This document shows positions 43,301 through 57,000 of a stretch of 64,000 nt of DNA, piece after piece (the first letter of the stretch is position 1; each line of letters begins with the position of its first letter). Under the pieces are notes generated by a model. That model had not been told where the DNA came from, searched no databases, and saw nothing but the letters and a program-made list of their open reading frames with translations. Source of the stretch: Ciona savignyi (lineage: Eukaryota > Chordata > Ascidiacea > Phlebobranchia > Cionidae); the NCBI GenBank assembly GCA_000149265.1, contig CH002355.1, forward strand, positions 157,433 to 221,432, in the 5' to 3' direction. A program made the position numbers and the translations under genes.

Positions 43301-46300
43301 CATGGAAAATTATAGTAGATATACAGGGATATGTCACAGTAAATAGTGATCATATATTAGAAAAAATTAGGTGTAGCGATTTTTTGACGATAGAAGGCCT
43401 ATAAAACAACACCAGCAATGGAAACGGAAATAATACCGCAGAACGCCGATTATAGAAATGTATGACTTTTAATTATAACTGGTGTCGTAACCCGTGAGCT
43501 TAATTTACCAATAGTATAATTAGTTTAGGTTTCTACCAATTTCCGTACCTGGCCTTTTTCCAATACATACAAATGGGTCCCGAATTCTCCCTCCGCAATA
43601 ATCTCACTTCCCCTCGCCACGGTTTGCAATGACATGCAGTCGATCAGCTGCTCAACTTGATTTGCATCCAGGCCTTTGAGGAAAACATTCGAATTGAGGG
43701 CTCGTTTGATTTGGGCTGTCTGATGGTCGCTTTTAGGAACGGCCGTGATCTAGAAAAGAAACTTGGTCAATGGAATATGTGTTTTGGTAAAGTTTATTTC
43801 CTTTTTTACCCAGTAATAATATTGACAAATGAATTAGAAATTGAAACAGAAAAATATGGAAAATGTTTTTTTTTAATTTAAAAATAATGAAGTAAAAGCA
43901 ATATATGTGACCCAGGAACTAAGCACGTGAAATATGCCATTAAATTCAGCCAAAGGTCAGGATCGATCATGTCTTATTGAGGAAATAATTAATTTTAAAA
44001 CAAACTGCAACAGCTCCATCACAATTTAGAGCACGGTAAGGACACGTGGTATAAGAAATAGCGTTGTCGCAAACCTTTTTGCATGAGATATAGTGTATAG
44101 GAAGTATGAATGTATGGTGGCTGATATTTTGACTTACGTGTAAGCTTTTGGAAGTTCTGTTTTCAGCCGAAATCCCAAACCGTGTACTGCTGGAGGCTGT
44201 ATCGTTGATGTTGAGCAACTTAGTTGCTTGATTGACCTCCGTATATTCATAACCATCGACCACTGGCACGCCCTCCTCTGGCGTATAGCATAGAGCTTTC
44301 AGACGACGGATTTCGGAATCTTTTTCACGAATCACCATTTCAACAGTATCCTTCACCACCGACACCTTATCAATTACATTAATCAGATTTGTTAATTTTA
44401 AAAAAACCAGAACGTCACGGGACCAGTAAGTAAATTTTCCGTACAGTTTTGGTTTAATTGGTTTGGTGATATCATTTATAATCAAGCCACATGACCGTTT
44501 AACACTTAATATTCACTTTTGCCATTCTGATAGATTCTTTATTAAATTAAAACATAAAAAAAATAATAATAATACAGCTAAACTAATAATAAAAATAATA
44601 CAGCTGTAATTTTTAAACAATGCTTCGACTGTTAGTTCTCCGGTGTCCCCTTGCAACCCAGGCGCGTCCTACCCAACGCAATGTGTATAAACAAAACCTA
44701 TCCATACATCTGTAACGAGCATTGGGCTCGGTTTGCAGTGCATTGTATTTTACATATTTTGTACACTTTTTATAAACTTTTTATACCTAGTTATTTGTAC
44801 ACTTTTTATACACTGTGGTAGACTTATTTATTTGCTTACTTTTTATTTCCACGCTTATAGTTCACNNNNNNNNNNNNNNNNNNNNNNNNNNNNNNNNNNN
44901 NNNNNNNNNNNNNNNNNNNNNNNNNNNNNNNNNNNNNNNNNNNNNNNNNNNNNNNNNNNNNNNNNNNNNNNNNNNNNNNNNNNNNNNNNNNNNNNNNNNN
45001 NNNNNNNNNNNNNNNNNNNNNNNNNNNNNNNNNNNNNNNNNNNNNNNNNNNNNNNNNNNNNNNNNNNNNNNNNNNNNNNNNNNNNNNNNNNNNNNNNNNN
45101 NNNNNNNNNNNNNNNNNNNNNNNNNNNNNNNNNNNNNNNNNNNNNNNNNNNNNNNNNNNNNNNNNNNNNNCACGCACGATTTTAATATTTATCCCTTGGG
45201 GCATTTAAGTAATTAACGCTCGGTGCTGTGCTAATTTACGTGCTTGTGATGTCCGCGAATTAGTGTGGTCGAAATTAGTTATATCTTGGCCAAAAAGACG
45301 TTAAAAAGTGACGAATCCGTTATACCAGTTTTATTGTGTTTTTAATAGTTGTTAATTTTATTAAAGCAAAAAACGTAAGAAGTCCTAGTATTTGGTAACG
45401 GAACCATTGATAATATGTAACACATCTAGAGTTTACGTCATACTATTGTATAACCACACAATAATTTACTTGGGATTCTTTGTCGTTCCGAGATTGCATC
45501 AACTGACGCTGAAGAGATCTAATCACGTCCTCTTTTTCCTTTATTCTCTCTTCTAATCTGTTCAACTGACCCTATAAAATGTCGAAAAGGTGTATTTACA
45601 CGACTTGTGTTGGGCTAACAATAATGGAACATACCTTTAGTGATCCGATAATATCGTCCCTGTTGTTTTCCTCCCCTTTATGTAAGGAATTGTACCGTTC
45701 TGTGGCTTCTCTCGCTTGTTGGGCGAGGCTGTGGTAAAATAAAAGTTTTGAGTCATAAGTTGTATAATTATCGCAATAGTTACGTCCATGTACTCAAACG
45801 ATGACCTGTATTATGGTAATATTTGGCACAAAACCGCTACTCTTTAGTATCCACGATTGGTTAAGTCAAATTAAAGCCCGGTGCCAAAACGCCTTTGAAT
45901 TATCGACCTTATTATTCAGGCGATGCGTTCTGTTACAACAAAACACACATGCTAACATCGATTTAATGACGTGGCTCAAATTTAATGCCAAAACAACCTG
46001 CTGAGTTTGACGTCTTTTGCTCTCAATTCCCGCTGCAATTTTTCCACGAGAGAGGTCATTTGCTGACGCCACGCTTCTATTTGTTTCTTGTCTTCGTTCA
46101 TAGTGTTGAACAAAGACTCTAAAATGTAACTAATACAGTAAAACCTGCAAACTGTCGTAATAATTGACGATACTTTAATTGCATGATGTGGTATCTACAT
46201 TTATGACTGTGCGACTTCGAAGCATGCGCTTAAAACAAAACAATCATAAGCTCAGAATAAAGCAACAAACGCCGCTTGCGCGTGCATATGTAGGGCCTGG

Positions 46301-47379
46301 CTTTAAAGGACAAACTATTGCAGCAACAAGTAAAACATAAATAAAACAGAAATACAACTGGGTGGTGCAATGTGGAGGTTAATCGCCAAATAGGGGTAAG
46401 CTAGTCAGGTTACTGGTTCAACTCGCAGCCTCCCGGTTAAACTACTTATAAGTTGCCTCGATCAGGTGAAATAAGATAAGTTGATATATCTTTAAAGTGA
46501 TATCGGATAATCACTACAATAGGTTCGGCAATTCGACTGTGGATAGACGGAGCCACCGTTTGTTTTCTAGCCCACGTTGAAAGAATTTGTTAATCTTTCT
46601 GCCACAAAATAATATTTAACGGCCATAATGTCTAAGTATATCGTTTTTTTTTTCCGATTAATCTTGACTTGCCAGTTAAAGTCTACAAACTATAGCTTCG
46701 GCAAAATTGTAGTAACTTACATGGTCTAATAGGCCTACATTTCCGGCTAAAACTCGAATTCCTATGTTATCCGATGCACGAATAGACACTACTTTAATGG
46801 TTTAAAGGATTTTCTAGTATTAAAGGTCATTTAAAATGTTCGTACAACCTTACTGTGCTTATCTATAGTGCTATACGCAACAACACTGAACTGTTTGGGT
46901 CAGCGATTTTTATAGTTGACTAGACAAAACGTTTGGTTACGACCATTTAACGATGCGCGTAAATCGAACCCGCGACACTTCTCGTTAGTCAAAAAATTAA
47001 AAAAAGAGGCAGCCAAAAAAAGCTTGCCCTTTAAAGCTAAAGAGAGTTTAGAAAAAATCGTTCTGTAATAAATATTTCTTGTAAAATCTACTTACTGTGA
47101 AACACTTCTTATCAGAACTGGCCGGCTGGAACTAAGGTAACTTTACACACAATGCGTAACAAGGAAAGTTATTTGCTTACCGTTTGTGTAATCCTGTTTC
47201 GCTTTTTCCTTTGCTGCTTGTGTACCCATGTCGTAAATTTCCAAGTTCCGTTTCTCCACAGCTATAGATGAAGTTGCTGCCTTCCTTGCCGAGGAATCTA
47301 CCACAATAACGGGTGCTCCACGACCCCGTGTTGACTTGCTGGAATTCTGTTTGCTTTGAGTAGAGCCAGCGATGCCCAT
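37341..47379 (-). CDS. PRKG: cGMP-dependent protein kinase (PKG)
   Basis: A Ser/Thr AGC kinase activated by cGMP. Seventeen exons total 2697 nt (898 residues): 47379-47181, 46115-45998, 45728-45635, 45571-45470, 44365-44138, 43749-43549, 43231-43067, 42416-42195, 42061-42004, 41694-41561, 41133-41019, 40805-40696, 39815-39622, 39439-39233, 39087-38972, 38505-38342, 37610-37341. The N terminus MGIAGSTQ fits N-myristoylation. Exons 2-5 are charged coiled coil, then the pseudosubstrate-like RFGISAENR. cGMP site A has [16 protein letters not shown]; site B has [16 protein letters not shown]. The kinase has the GQGGFG loop, Lys in FALKAIRK (about 611), YRDLKPEN (Asp ~705), [16 protein letters not shown] (Thr ~738) and [18 protein letters not shown]. 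The exon 5 acceptor lacks a strong pyrimidine tract. An additional exon could hide in the N gap. Confidence 0.93.
44866..45170. other. Assembly gap (305 N)
   Basis: A run of undetermined bases lies in the PRKG intron between exons 4 (45470-45571) and 5 (44138-44365). The flanking DNA has short repeats of a TGTACACTTTTTATA-like unit, so a simple repeat may have broken the assembly. Exons 4 and 5 are both in phase 0, so the frame does not require a missing exon. Confidence 0.98.
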
Positions 47380-47944
47380 ATCGAAGTATTTCTTTGTTTG
47401 CTGATTAAATATTTGGCAAAAAGTGCCAGTATGATGACAGAGTACTCCAGATGGGCATTTTCAATTATAACCACATCCCCAAAGAGGTTCAGAGCTTTTT
47501 TTCCTTTTGTGATGTCTCGTTAGGAAAACCTACTAAAATGGAAAATCAACTTAAGAACAAAGTGAAATAATATCGCGCAAATATGGTTTATCAACGAACT
47601 CGCCAACAGTAATGCTAACTCGGTTTGTTTATATTTTAAACACGGGCATTTCACCGACAAATTATTTCGCCCAAAATCTATTTTGTATTCTAAAAAAAGA
47701 AAACATATTTCCGGTCTCTTGGCACAGCCTGAGTTTTGACGGTTTTCAGACAACCGAAAAGTTGTGATATCTAAATCACAGTTTAAATAGGCGGTTGAAT
47801 CATTGGGAAAGACAGTTGCCGGGCATCGCATGTCCCCAGTTATAGAAAGACCTTTTACAAGAAAATGTTGCCACGTCTAAAGCATATACAACAGACTGAC
47901 TGCAATATCAGCACTAATCGTATTTTTAATTGAACTGTTTCTAA

Positions 47945-48330
47945 CCCATGATGGGCTCGTCACTTGGATCGTTTTTGCGTGAACCGATACATACATGCTA
48001 TGTTTTGCGTTAACCATTCGGCCACACGACGGTACTCGGACAGTAGTTGTTTTACCGTTCCTTACACCGTTTTTTTACATAGTTGGTATATGTATCGGTC
48101 GCGTTAACCATTAGGCCACACGACCGTACATTTGGGCAGTAGTTTTTTTTTTTTAATTTTTTTTACCGGGCTCAGTTTCGATCATATGATGGCTCGTCAC
48201 TCAGTCAATTTTTTATATATGGAATTGGTATGTAGCGTTAACCATTTGACCACACGATTATATATGGAATTGGAAACGGTAGCGTTAACCATTTGACCAC
48301 ACGACCTTGAAGTATGCCGAGGTCTAGTCG
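47945..48330. repeat. Degenerate tandem repeat (family B)
   Basis: Repeated blocks are ATGATGGGCTCGTCACT (about 47949, and ATGATGGCTCGTCACT at 48186) and GCGTTAACCATT.GGCCACACGAC (about 48008, 48100, 48233, 48281). They are separated by poly-T and TATGGAATTGG-like spacers. Related fragments occur at 16425-16475 and 48808-48885. It contains no ORF. It looks like an old dispersed repeat that has been locally duplicated. Confidence 0.65.
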
Positions 48331-50950
48331 TGTAACAACGCCTCCTTGCGTATTCAGTAATCTTGTTTTCCCTTGTTATATTTTCCCCGTCCTTTTACTT
48401 TCACGGGAATAAAACGAGTAATAGTCTTATTCCGTATTACTTCACATAGAATCTTAGATTAATTTTTAATTTTACAAATTTAAATATTTTATTCCATTAT
48501 GCAGTCGAGTACCATTGTTTTGATTACAATTACAACAAAACATGATTCAAAAACATAAGGCTATTTACGTCATACATGGAAAAAATCGAACGAAATGACG
48601 TCGGCACAGCTGCATTGCCGTGAAAACTGCAATACTTGGTTATAAAATTTACTCCATACCTAAAACAGTCTCGTTATCGATGCTTTAATGGCGAAATTTA
48701 TATATATACATATATATATTGTATTATAACTTTGTAAAATAAATATTAGGATTTGTAAATAATAGGTTAGGATAATTATGTTTCTCCAGGCTAAGTATCG
48801 ATTTTTCTATGGGCTCGTTTCCATGACAGTTTTTGTATATAAATCGGTCGTGTTACGTATTTGTCGAGACGACCGTTCGATATTTATGCTTAATAGTCAT
48901 GAAAAAGAATTCGAGTAACTTGGTGCCCACTGTCAGGTTACCTGGGCAACAGATTTAATTGAAAGGTTGCTGTTCATTTAGCCTAACCTAATATTCTACC
49001 TTTAGGTGGTGTCGACTGAGTGACTTGACCATGGACACAACCATCTAGTCATCCGCTGACCCCCTTAAACTTTTTTGCTATTAGCAAACCAGTGACAGAC
49101 AATCTAGTAAGGTTTAAATCGTTCTGCAAACCAAACATTCAACTTAACACATGGTCATATAAATGAACATGTCTCTTCGTACTAACCTTTAAACATATCT
49201 ACTGTGGCAACTATTTCAAAAAGCATTGATTAGGTAAATTTTTCATGAATTCGCGAGATGGTAAAATCCTATACGCCGATTTTTACTTCTGTAAACGCTA
49301 AAAAAGTCCAGTTAATTCTTATTAGTTGTAAGTATACAAATGTAAATTTAAACTACATAATTTATATATAAACTTCAATAATGCGTATAATCGTGTTTGC
49401 GTTAAACTAAACTACAAAACTCCCTGTTGTGGTGCATGGGCAGTATGGCTCGGTAACATAGCACTTCGTTTTGTTCTTACACGCAGAAACAGATTGTAAA
49501 GTTAAGATTAAAAATAAATTCTTCGATAAAAATAACTAAAATCGCATAAACAAAAAGTCCCTTCCTCAAACGGCGCACTATAAACGCATTGCACATTTTC
49601 GCAAGGGCAATACCGGCTTTCAATTCGATTTATTTTTATGATGGACAACACTGATTTGTTTGGACAAAAACAGGTTATGACATGACCGCCGCACCTCTAA
49701 AACAATTCGTCGTTTCTTGCAATCTATGAACCGAGTATTTCAAGGACGCACGGACGACACACATAATCTTGCCACACGCCCACAATTATTCTTTTGTGAT
49801 ACTCCCGTGTAAACCAAAGGTTTGCAGCAGTATTCAAACAAAAATAAATTATTTAAAGGTACAAAATCCAATCACGATATTGAGTGTTGGCGATGTGTTA
49901 TACCACTTTAAAACGCCAAAAAATTAATCCGACCTGTCCTAAATTTCTTTGTTGTAAATCGACTGATACATTTTTTAAAAATAATTACATTTCTCTATAC
50001 ATTTTAAATTAATTAAACCTTTTAAAGTGTATTTCTTAGTACATGCGCTACAGCTTGTAAAATCGTGATTTTATAGACATTAATATATCTTAGAACTGTA
50101 TACCTCCAATATTCTAGCCACAATAAATCGGAGCTGAAGTTTTGCACAAAGTGTCTAAATACTACGCACCAAGCTAAGTCCTAAGCATCCAAGGCGACCC
50201 ACAGAAGCAAAGGCTGCTTACTAACTTACAATCCACAAAAGCAACACCTAATAACTTACAGTATTGATTGAATTGCGTTGTTCGGGTTTAAAACTAAGCT
50301 GTTCTTCCTAACACGCTGTGCAGGGAGCTTATCAACATAATTGCGTTTCCGGATAAATAGGCTTATACGTTTTTTCAACGAACTAATGATGGTTTTATTA
50401 TACAGACTACAGAGTTGACCTATAGTGGAAATGCTTTTAATATCCTAGGTGTAGGAGAACATATTCTAATTTTACCTATAGCGCATTAGCGTGTCGCTTT
50501 GACCATCTATATAAGTGTATACACACAATTAGTGTTTTGTGTTAATTAAACATCTTATATTTACAAAAACCCGGAGACGGACTATGATCAATGACAAACT
50601 CACCTAAGTCTTTGAAGCATCGGAACCGATTGGCAATTACTACTTTTTCGCAATATGCAAGAGGCCACTCAGTATCTTCTAGTTTGCCACGTAAAGATTG
50701 TTACCATGTAATAATAAGCCGAGGATAAACTTAATCTGTTTTGGTAATGATTAGACGAGATATTAATGTTAATTCTTTAGTTAATTAGCATTATTCTGTT
50801 TAACACACTCCGCCCGGAGTATAAGATATTTCCTTCAGGACAGTAAAAATCAGTTCTTTTGTGGTACAATTAAAGCCCCAAAACGAAAGAGATTGCTACA
50901 ATCCAGTAGGCCTACTGATTAGTGCGTCCTGAAGGAAGATAGGATAAGAT
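48331..50950. other. Intergenic, AT-rich, no gene recognised
   Basis: It holds a (TA)n run at 48700-48719, a family B-like fragment at 48808-48885 and a diverged SINE fragment at about 48925-49060. No coding block could be supported. Confidence 0.4.
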
Positions 50951-50954
50951 AGGG

Positions 50955-51470
50955 TAGGATATTCATGTTTATCCCCGTGAATGGGAAAACCAAGGGGGTT
51001 AACACAAGGGCAATCGTCAAAGGACATCGCGCCCATACCGTCGGGTTAACGGAGCTATTGCAGTGTGTTATATATAATAGACACGTTTCTTTAATTTGGT
51101 AGATCCCATTAATCCCGCACACACGTTATTTCCTGCTCGCAGAAAATATAATTTACCAGTAGCTTAATGAGCAATTCATTCAGGTTTTATTTTTTTCCAT
51201 GAATGATAAAAACGCAAGGGATATTATAACACGGACAATCGTCAAATTACGTGGGCGATCAATTAAGAAAGGGTTTTTACATACGAGTTGTAGTCGTTAG
51301 ATTACCCTCGCGCCCACTCGTCGGGTGACCAGAGCTACCGCAGTGTGTTATGTATTACTGATACTTTTCTTTAATTTGGTAGGACCTATCTATCCACTAA
51401 ATTCCGGCGATGTCCGCTAAGTACCATGTTCAAGGATACAGCCGACCGGCTATAGCGACCAATTCTGTAA
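50955..51470 (-). repeat. Two head-to-tail SINE family A copies
   Basis: The first copy (about 50955-51120) begins with ATTCATGTTTATCCCCGTG and GGGAAAACCAAGGGGGTTAAC and stops inside the GATCCCATTAATCCC block. The second (about 51190-51470) is more diverged (CATGAATGATAAAAACGCAAG, then CGGGTGACCAGAGCTACCGC) and extends to the ACAGCCGACCGGC head block. Both are on the minus strand. Confidence 0.72.
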
Positions 51471-51734
51471 CTACGGCTCTTTGCCTGAAAGGGTGATGCA
51501 CCAACCAACCAATCAAGGTTATCGGTCGGACAATGCTGTATGTGTGCATATTTCCCATTCGGCAAAAAATCGCCGATCTGCAGGTATCCTGAAGGTTGTT
51601 GCATCGAAACCAACCGCTGAGCCGAAAGTGTTCCAAATTGCCTTAAAATTTACCTAAAAGTTATTTTCAGTTCCTTGGAATTTAACTCTAATTTAACTAG
51701 GTAGTCTTCTTGGTCGGGATATTTAGCAAACGTA

Positions 51735-51910
51735 AGCTAAACCTAGTGGATGGGATGAATTAAAAGTATAGCAACGGTATAGCATAATATAAAACGTAAT
51801 GCAATAGTCTAGGTAACACCACGGTGGGCGCGAGGTAACCAGACTATTGTCCGTCGGACGCCGATTGACTATGTCCATTCAAAAGAATAAAATATGATTG
51901 TCCTATACAT
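51735..51910 (+). repeat. SINE family A fragment
   Basis: It contains TAATGCAATAGTCTAGGTAAC, CACGGTGGGCGCGAGGTAAC and CCATTCAAAAGAATAAAATATG, corresponding to the 3' half of the family. The tRNA-like head is absent or unrecognisable. Confidence 0.6.
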
Positions 51911-53335
51911 GGAATGTTTATAGACGTGTGACCAAATAGCGACCGCGGCCAGTGCCGTTTAAGAACGGAACTATTGACGAAATCCACCCATGCGAACTAC
52001 AGAGAGTAATGATAATATACCTCGGACGTTACGGTCTGACTTCAAATAGTAAGAAAAAAAATAATAAAAAAGTAATCAGATCGAAAATATATCTTTAATT
52101 GCTACATGAGTATTATTCTATAATTTAACGATGCATCTCTAATCTTGCAACTACCCAATTAGCATTGCTACTATACAAACAAACTAAAACATCACAGTTT
52201 AATTCGTCACCCGGTTTTCGCACATCTAGCCTACCTATTCCAGATTCGATTTAAATGAAAGACCAACGGGTCCAATGGGGAAGATAATATTTTTTATTGC
52301 TTACCGACATATTCCCTGCTGTACTTATATAGTATTGGTTTTTGTATGCCACTTATTTGCGCTTTTCAGCGTAATTAAGAGTTGTCATTTATACACTGAA
52401 CACGCAAAGTACTCAAAGACCGCACTTCACTAACCAGGATCTGTTATAAACGTTCATATCATTTGAAGTGGGCTAAGTACCGTAGTATAAACATGTAGAC
52501 AGAGCTACCTAAATTTACATTTTATTAGCTTTACGTATAGTGTATGCTAATAATCTATGCGATACTATACTCCATTCTAAAACAATCTCAATTTAAAAAC
52601 CATTCGTTTGTGATAAATAAGTCGCAGTAATTATTGAACACAAAGTATCTGCGTCTTACCATAACTAACACCAAAAGTAAGTATTTTGCTCTTAATCTGG
52701 CAATGTTGATTTAACGCAAGGTGTGCTGTGAATTACCATCGCTGAAGCGGGCCATTATTCCAAAATGAATTGTGTTTATAGTTCTGCGAATAAACAAAGA
52801 CAAATTTCGAGTCGTTTTTCAAAGGTCTGGGATCTTATTAAAAACAACATTAAAGTAATCAATCACATTGGGTGACGTTGGCTAGATACAACATCATATA
52901 AATCATTTCAGTAAAGAGTTGTGCTCTTGCGCCACCTCGGGACAGAATATTTGAACGGAGTTCAGTACCTGCATCTTCAAATTTCTAACGGTTAACATAA
53001 CTTGCGTGGATCAATTTAAACAAACTGAAAATATATTTATTAAAAGTATTCTTCATGTACACAGTCAGTACGGACCTAAGTGGGTAATAATGATTCTTCT
53101 GCATGGTGGTTTTACCGGTTTCCGGGTACACTATTATCCGCGATTTTAATTATAAGCTTTGTTTTCCCTACTCTGAGGGATGGAACATCTCATCCTATTA
53201 TAATATACAGACGCAGTTTTCAGAAAATAAGAAACTTATAAGTTGAAGCTTTTGAAGTAGATTATAGTTTTGCACGTTTAATTGGACGCCGTTTTCCTTA
53301 AATTACGGAAATAGAAGCCTTCTGAGTCCCGCATG
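51911..53335. other. Intergenic, no gene recognised
   Basis: AT-rich DNA without recognisable coding blocks. A TGTGACCAAATAGCGACCG stretch near 51930 resembles the family B core. Confidence 0.4.
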
Positions 53336-53339
53336 ACCT

Positions 53340-53530
53340 TGTGCAAGTCCACTGAATTCGTTGGATTAATGAATTAAAGTAACACAGAAGAAACGTATCA
53401 AACATATACAATATACTGCAATAGCTCTGGTAACCCGACGTTGGGCGCAATTAAGGTAATATTACAATTATACCTATATAAAAACGCCCCTTGCGATTTT
53501 GTTTTCACGGGAATAAAGATATGCAACAAT
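53340..53530 (+). repeat. SINE family A fragment
   Basis: It shows TACAATATACTGCAATAGCTC, GGTAACCCGACGTTGGGCGC and a degenerate CACGGGAATAAAGATATGC tail. Upstream GTTGGATTAATGAATTAAAG corresponds to the GATTAATGGGTTCTACC region. Confidence 0.65.
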
Positions 53531-54013
53531 CTCTTAAGTTTAATTCATACGGTAAAACATATAAAAGCTGCACCTAGGACTAGCAATAACCTTACGGAAG
53601 TTCATCTATATTTATACTATCTATACATTATCACCCTGAAGTTACTCCGTTTGAAAAGTGGGCGCGGCACGAGAAACGACACGGGTAAATAAAGATAGGG
53701 TTTCACGAAACAATGCGTTTTAATGCAAAATTAACACTTTAAAATCGGTAAATAAAGTTTTAACGATTGACATTCTTTTAAACACCGATGTTTCTAATAT
53801 CATAATTTTGCAGATAAAGAATACAAGTAAAAAATATGTAGACAGTGAAAAGGTTATTTCATTTTCACAGAAAATGGCAAGAAACCGATTTAGTTTTAGT
53901 ATTCTCAATTTAAGTGCAAATTGGGAAAAAATATGAAGAAGGTTTTAGATGTAGTGTTATTCATTATAAGATAAATTTTACGGAAACGTAGACACATTAA
54001 CACAGTAACATGT

Positions 54014-57000
54014 TCAAGCGGCGTCGCGAGAATTCCTTTCCTGCTGGAAAAACAAATGGAAAAGGACTGCTCCGAGCTTAAGTCGATCACGTGGATTCTT
54101 CAACAAAAGGCACGTGATTAGGTCTCGTGCGTTTCTTGAAATGTCGTTAGAAAATTTGGTGATCTCTCTGAAAAAGTCAATACAAGAAGTTGTTAGTATT
54201 TTCTCAATGATTTGTTTTATTATATTTCATATTTTCATAAAATACTAATGATCAATAACACATAGTGGGTTAGCTATCACGAGGTAACTAGTCCATCGTT
54301 TATTGACCGATAGAATGTGCTTAGACATTTAATAAACTGTTAAATCCGCAATACACAAAGAAAGGGCTATGCAATAAGCATATACACGTTAGAATATTAA
54401 TGTGTCTATATTGTACATGTAAATTATTAATGTGGGCCCTATCAAGGCGCCTATACAACATGCCAAACATGATGAGCCAAAGTTATTACGATTGTCAGCA
54501 TTCCTAAAATAAATTAATCAGAAAAAAATGGTTCCCAGAACAAATAGTGCAAAACGCTTTAAGGTTAAAACCAGGTTGTTAATCTATTTAATAATTTCCA
54601 GTGAAGGTTAATATTCTTATTGTTCCGGCATACTGTGTTTTGAATACAATAGTTTTGTCATTTGTAGCTTGCTTCTCTAATGACTACAGTAGTTTTGTCT
54701 CTTTCCAAATTTTTATTATACAAACCATGTCGATCAGCCATTACGAATTTGACTTACTAAAAAGAAAGGTTGACTTACTTACAAAGTTGTTTTGTCCTTC
54801 TCTAGTCAGATAAATTCCTTTTGATCCAAATGTGCGTAACAAACAATTTCAGTCGCGCCGTGTCGAAAAACAATATCCTACTTTACTGTGCCACTAAGTT
54901 TTATGTGAAATAACTTCTTTAAATTATTGAAAAATCCGGTTTAAGGATAACATCGTCGCTGCCAACAGCAGCCAGAAAAAAACGAAATGACGTGACATTG
55001 GTTTTTTAATCGGCGCTACCAGTTACAACAGGTAAAATCGTGCGGTTTGTTCTAACAACAATTTAAATAATACTGGAATAATTATGCCCGAATTGCACCT
55101 TTCTTAACCGAATATTTTGTAATTAATTTACATTTCTGAAAGAAAACGCGTCGATCATGATTAAATAAAATAACTCATATATACCACATTTATCTCTATT
55201 TGACATCTTATTCAGTTCAGAATGGTTAATGTTACATATACGGTCCGTGGCGTATCGAAGAAACTCCAGTCCGAAAAGTTTATCTCTGTCTTATACCAAC
55301 TCACGAAATTACTGTACTTACTTTTCGGTGATATCTTTTGCTGATCGGAATGGCAAAGATCCGCAAATTAACGAATAGAAAAGGACACCAATACTCCACA
55401 CGGTCAACGCTTCGCCATAGTATTGCTTGTGTATGAACCATTCGGGTGCGTAGTATTCAGGAGTGCCGGCAAATTCTAAAATTGAAGCGTGAGATTAAAA
55501 TATTTTGACCCATAATATTTAATCAATTAGTGGCCGTGGGCAGGAATGTGCGCGGGTGGATTTTTTGTATAAAAACGTTATGGCTGAACGGACCGAGTTA
55601 ACCAACCCCTTAGATTCTGTGACGACTCATTTTTATGGTCTCTCTCATAATCCAGTGCCCGGGTTCAGGTGTTCCCATTTTTTGTGTGTTAACCATTAAA
55701 CAACGAGTAGATTTAAATAAAGAATGTTAACTCGAACGTCTTGTGCCTATTTAATTTAAAACATTGCCTCATCTTGTAAGTTTTCTAAACGTTTTGAGTG
55801 AGGGGTGGTAGGAAAATGGTACAATAATTTTTAATAAGAACGCCGTTTTAACAGCCAAACATATAACCATAATTTGCCCTAATAAATACCGGCCGAATCG
55901 ATTACATACCAGAAGATGTATTAGACAATATATCATATAACAAATTGAAAAGCAGAAAGTCCGGTGTAGGAAACAGCGGGAAGAAAAACGTAATGGCTAA
56001 CTGCTAACTGTGATTGCCCATAGCAACATAAATTAAGAGCTATAATGACAATACAAAAGAGTCAAAATGGCACAATAAATCTATACCTGCTTTATATGTT
56101 CATGGCTTAACTATACCGATAATAATTCAATTTTTACAGCACAGTTACTACCAAATGCATTATTAATTGCATACTCAGCCTAACCTGGCTTAATACGGTT
56201 ACTTTAAGTTGTAAACCTTGATTAGAAATTCCTAACTGTCTATTGTTAAACACAATTTACTTTATTTTAAAATCGATCACCTTTATATGGAGCGCTCCTT
56301 ACGTAATCCCCGCAACCGAAATCGATCAGTGTGATTTCCATGGTTTCAGGATTTAGGAGAATGTTTTCCAACTTGATATCTCGATGTAGGACGCCATGAT
56401 TAATGCAATGCTGAAGAGCAGTGATCAACTGGCGGATGATGTGCCTGTGAATTTGGAATATAATAATTTGGATTATCAAACTTTTCTGAATTTGTTATCA
56501 CATTTTAAACTTATGTGGTAAAATTTACAGTACAGCAGTAATTTTTTTTTACATTTCAGTTAAAGTTTTACGAGCTATGTCGTTAGAAAAGATAGAACGC
56601 ACAATATTAGGATAACTGACGTAGTTTTCACTCGTTCAATCCCAATCGAAAAAAATGGGAACTTCAAACAGCCTAAACATACCATAGGACGCTATGTTTT
56701 TATTATAGAAAAACGTTTATATTTTTAATGCATGTTTATCGTATTGACCAATCTTTATAATATTTGACGATGATAAGAATCGTTTATTATTTTCTATTCG
56801 TCACATTTGCCCCAAGCGTAATGCAGCAGGGATATACAAATTACTAATGCTCCGAGTTGTCACCTTAATCGTTAACTTGCTTTTGCATAGATCTGGAACG
56901 ATTGATTGATTAATTATTCCATTCAATCACATGCCAGTCCAATTGAGACTATTCATCGTTTATTTTACGGCTACTTTTAAATACGACAATTTTGTAAAAT

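Noticed and set aside
44733-45216. Open frames of 103-150 codons across the N run
   Set aside because: They exist only because undetermined bases contain no stop codons.
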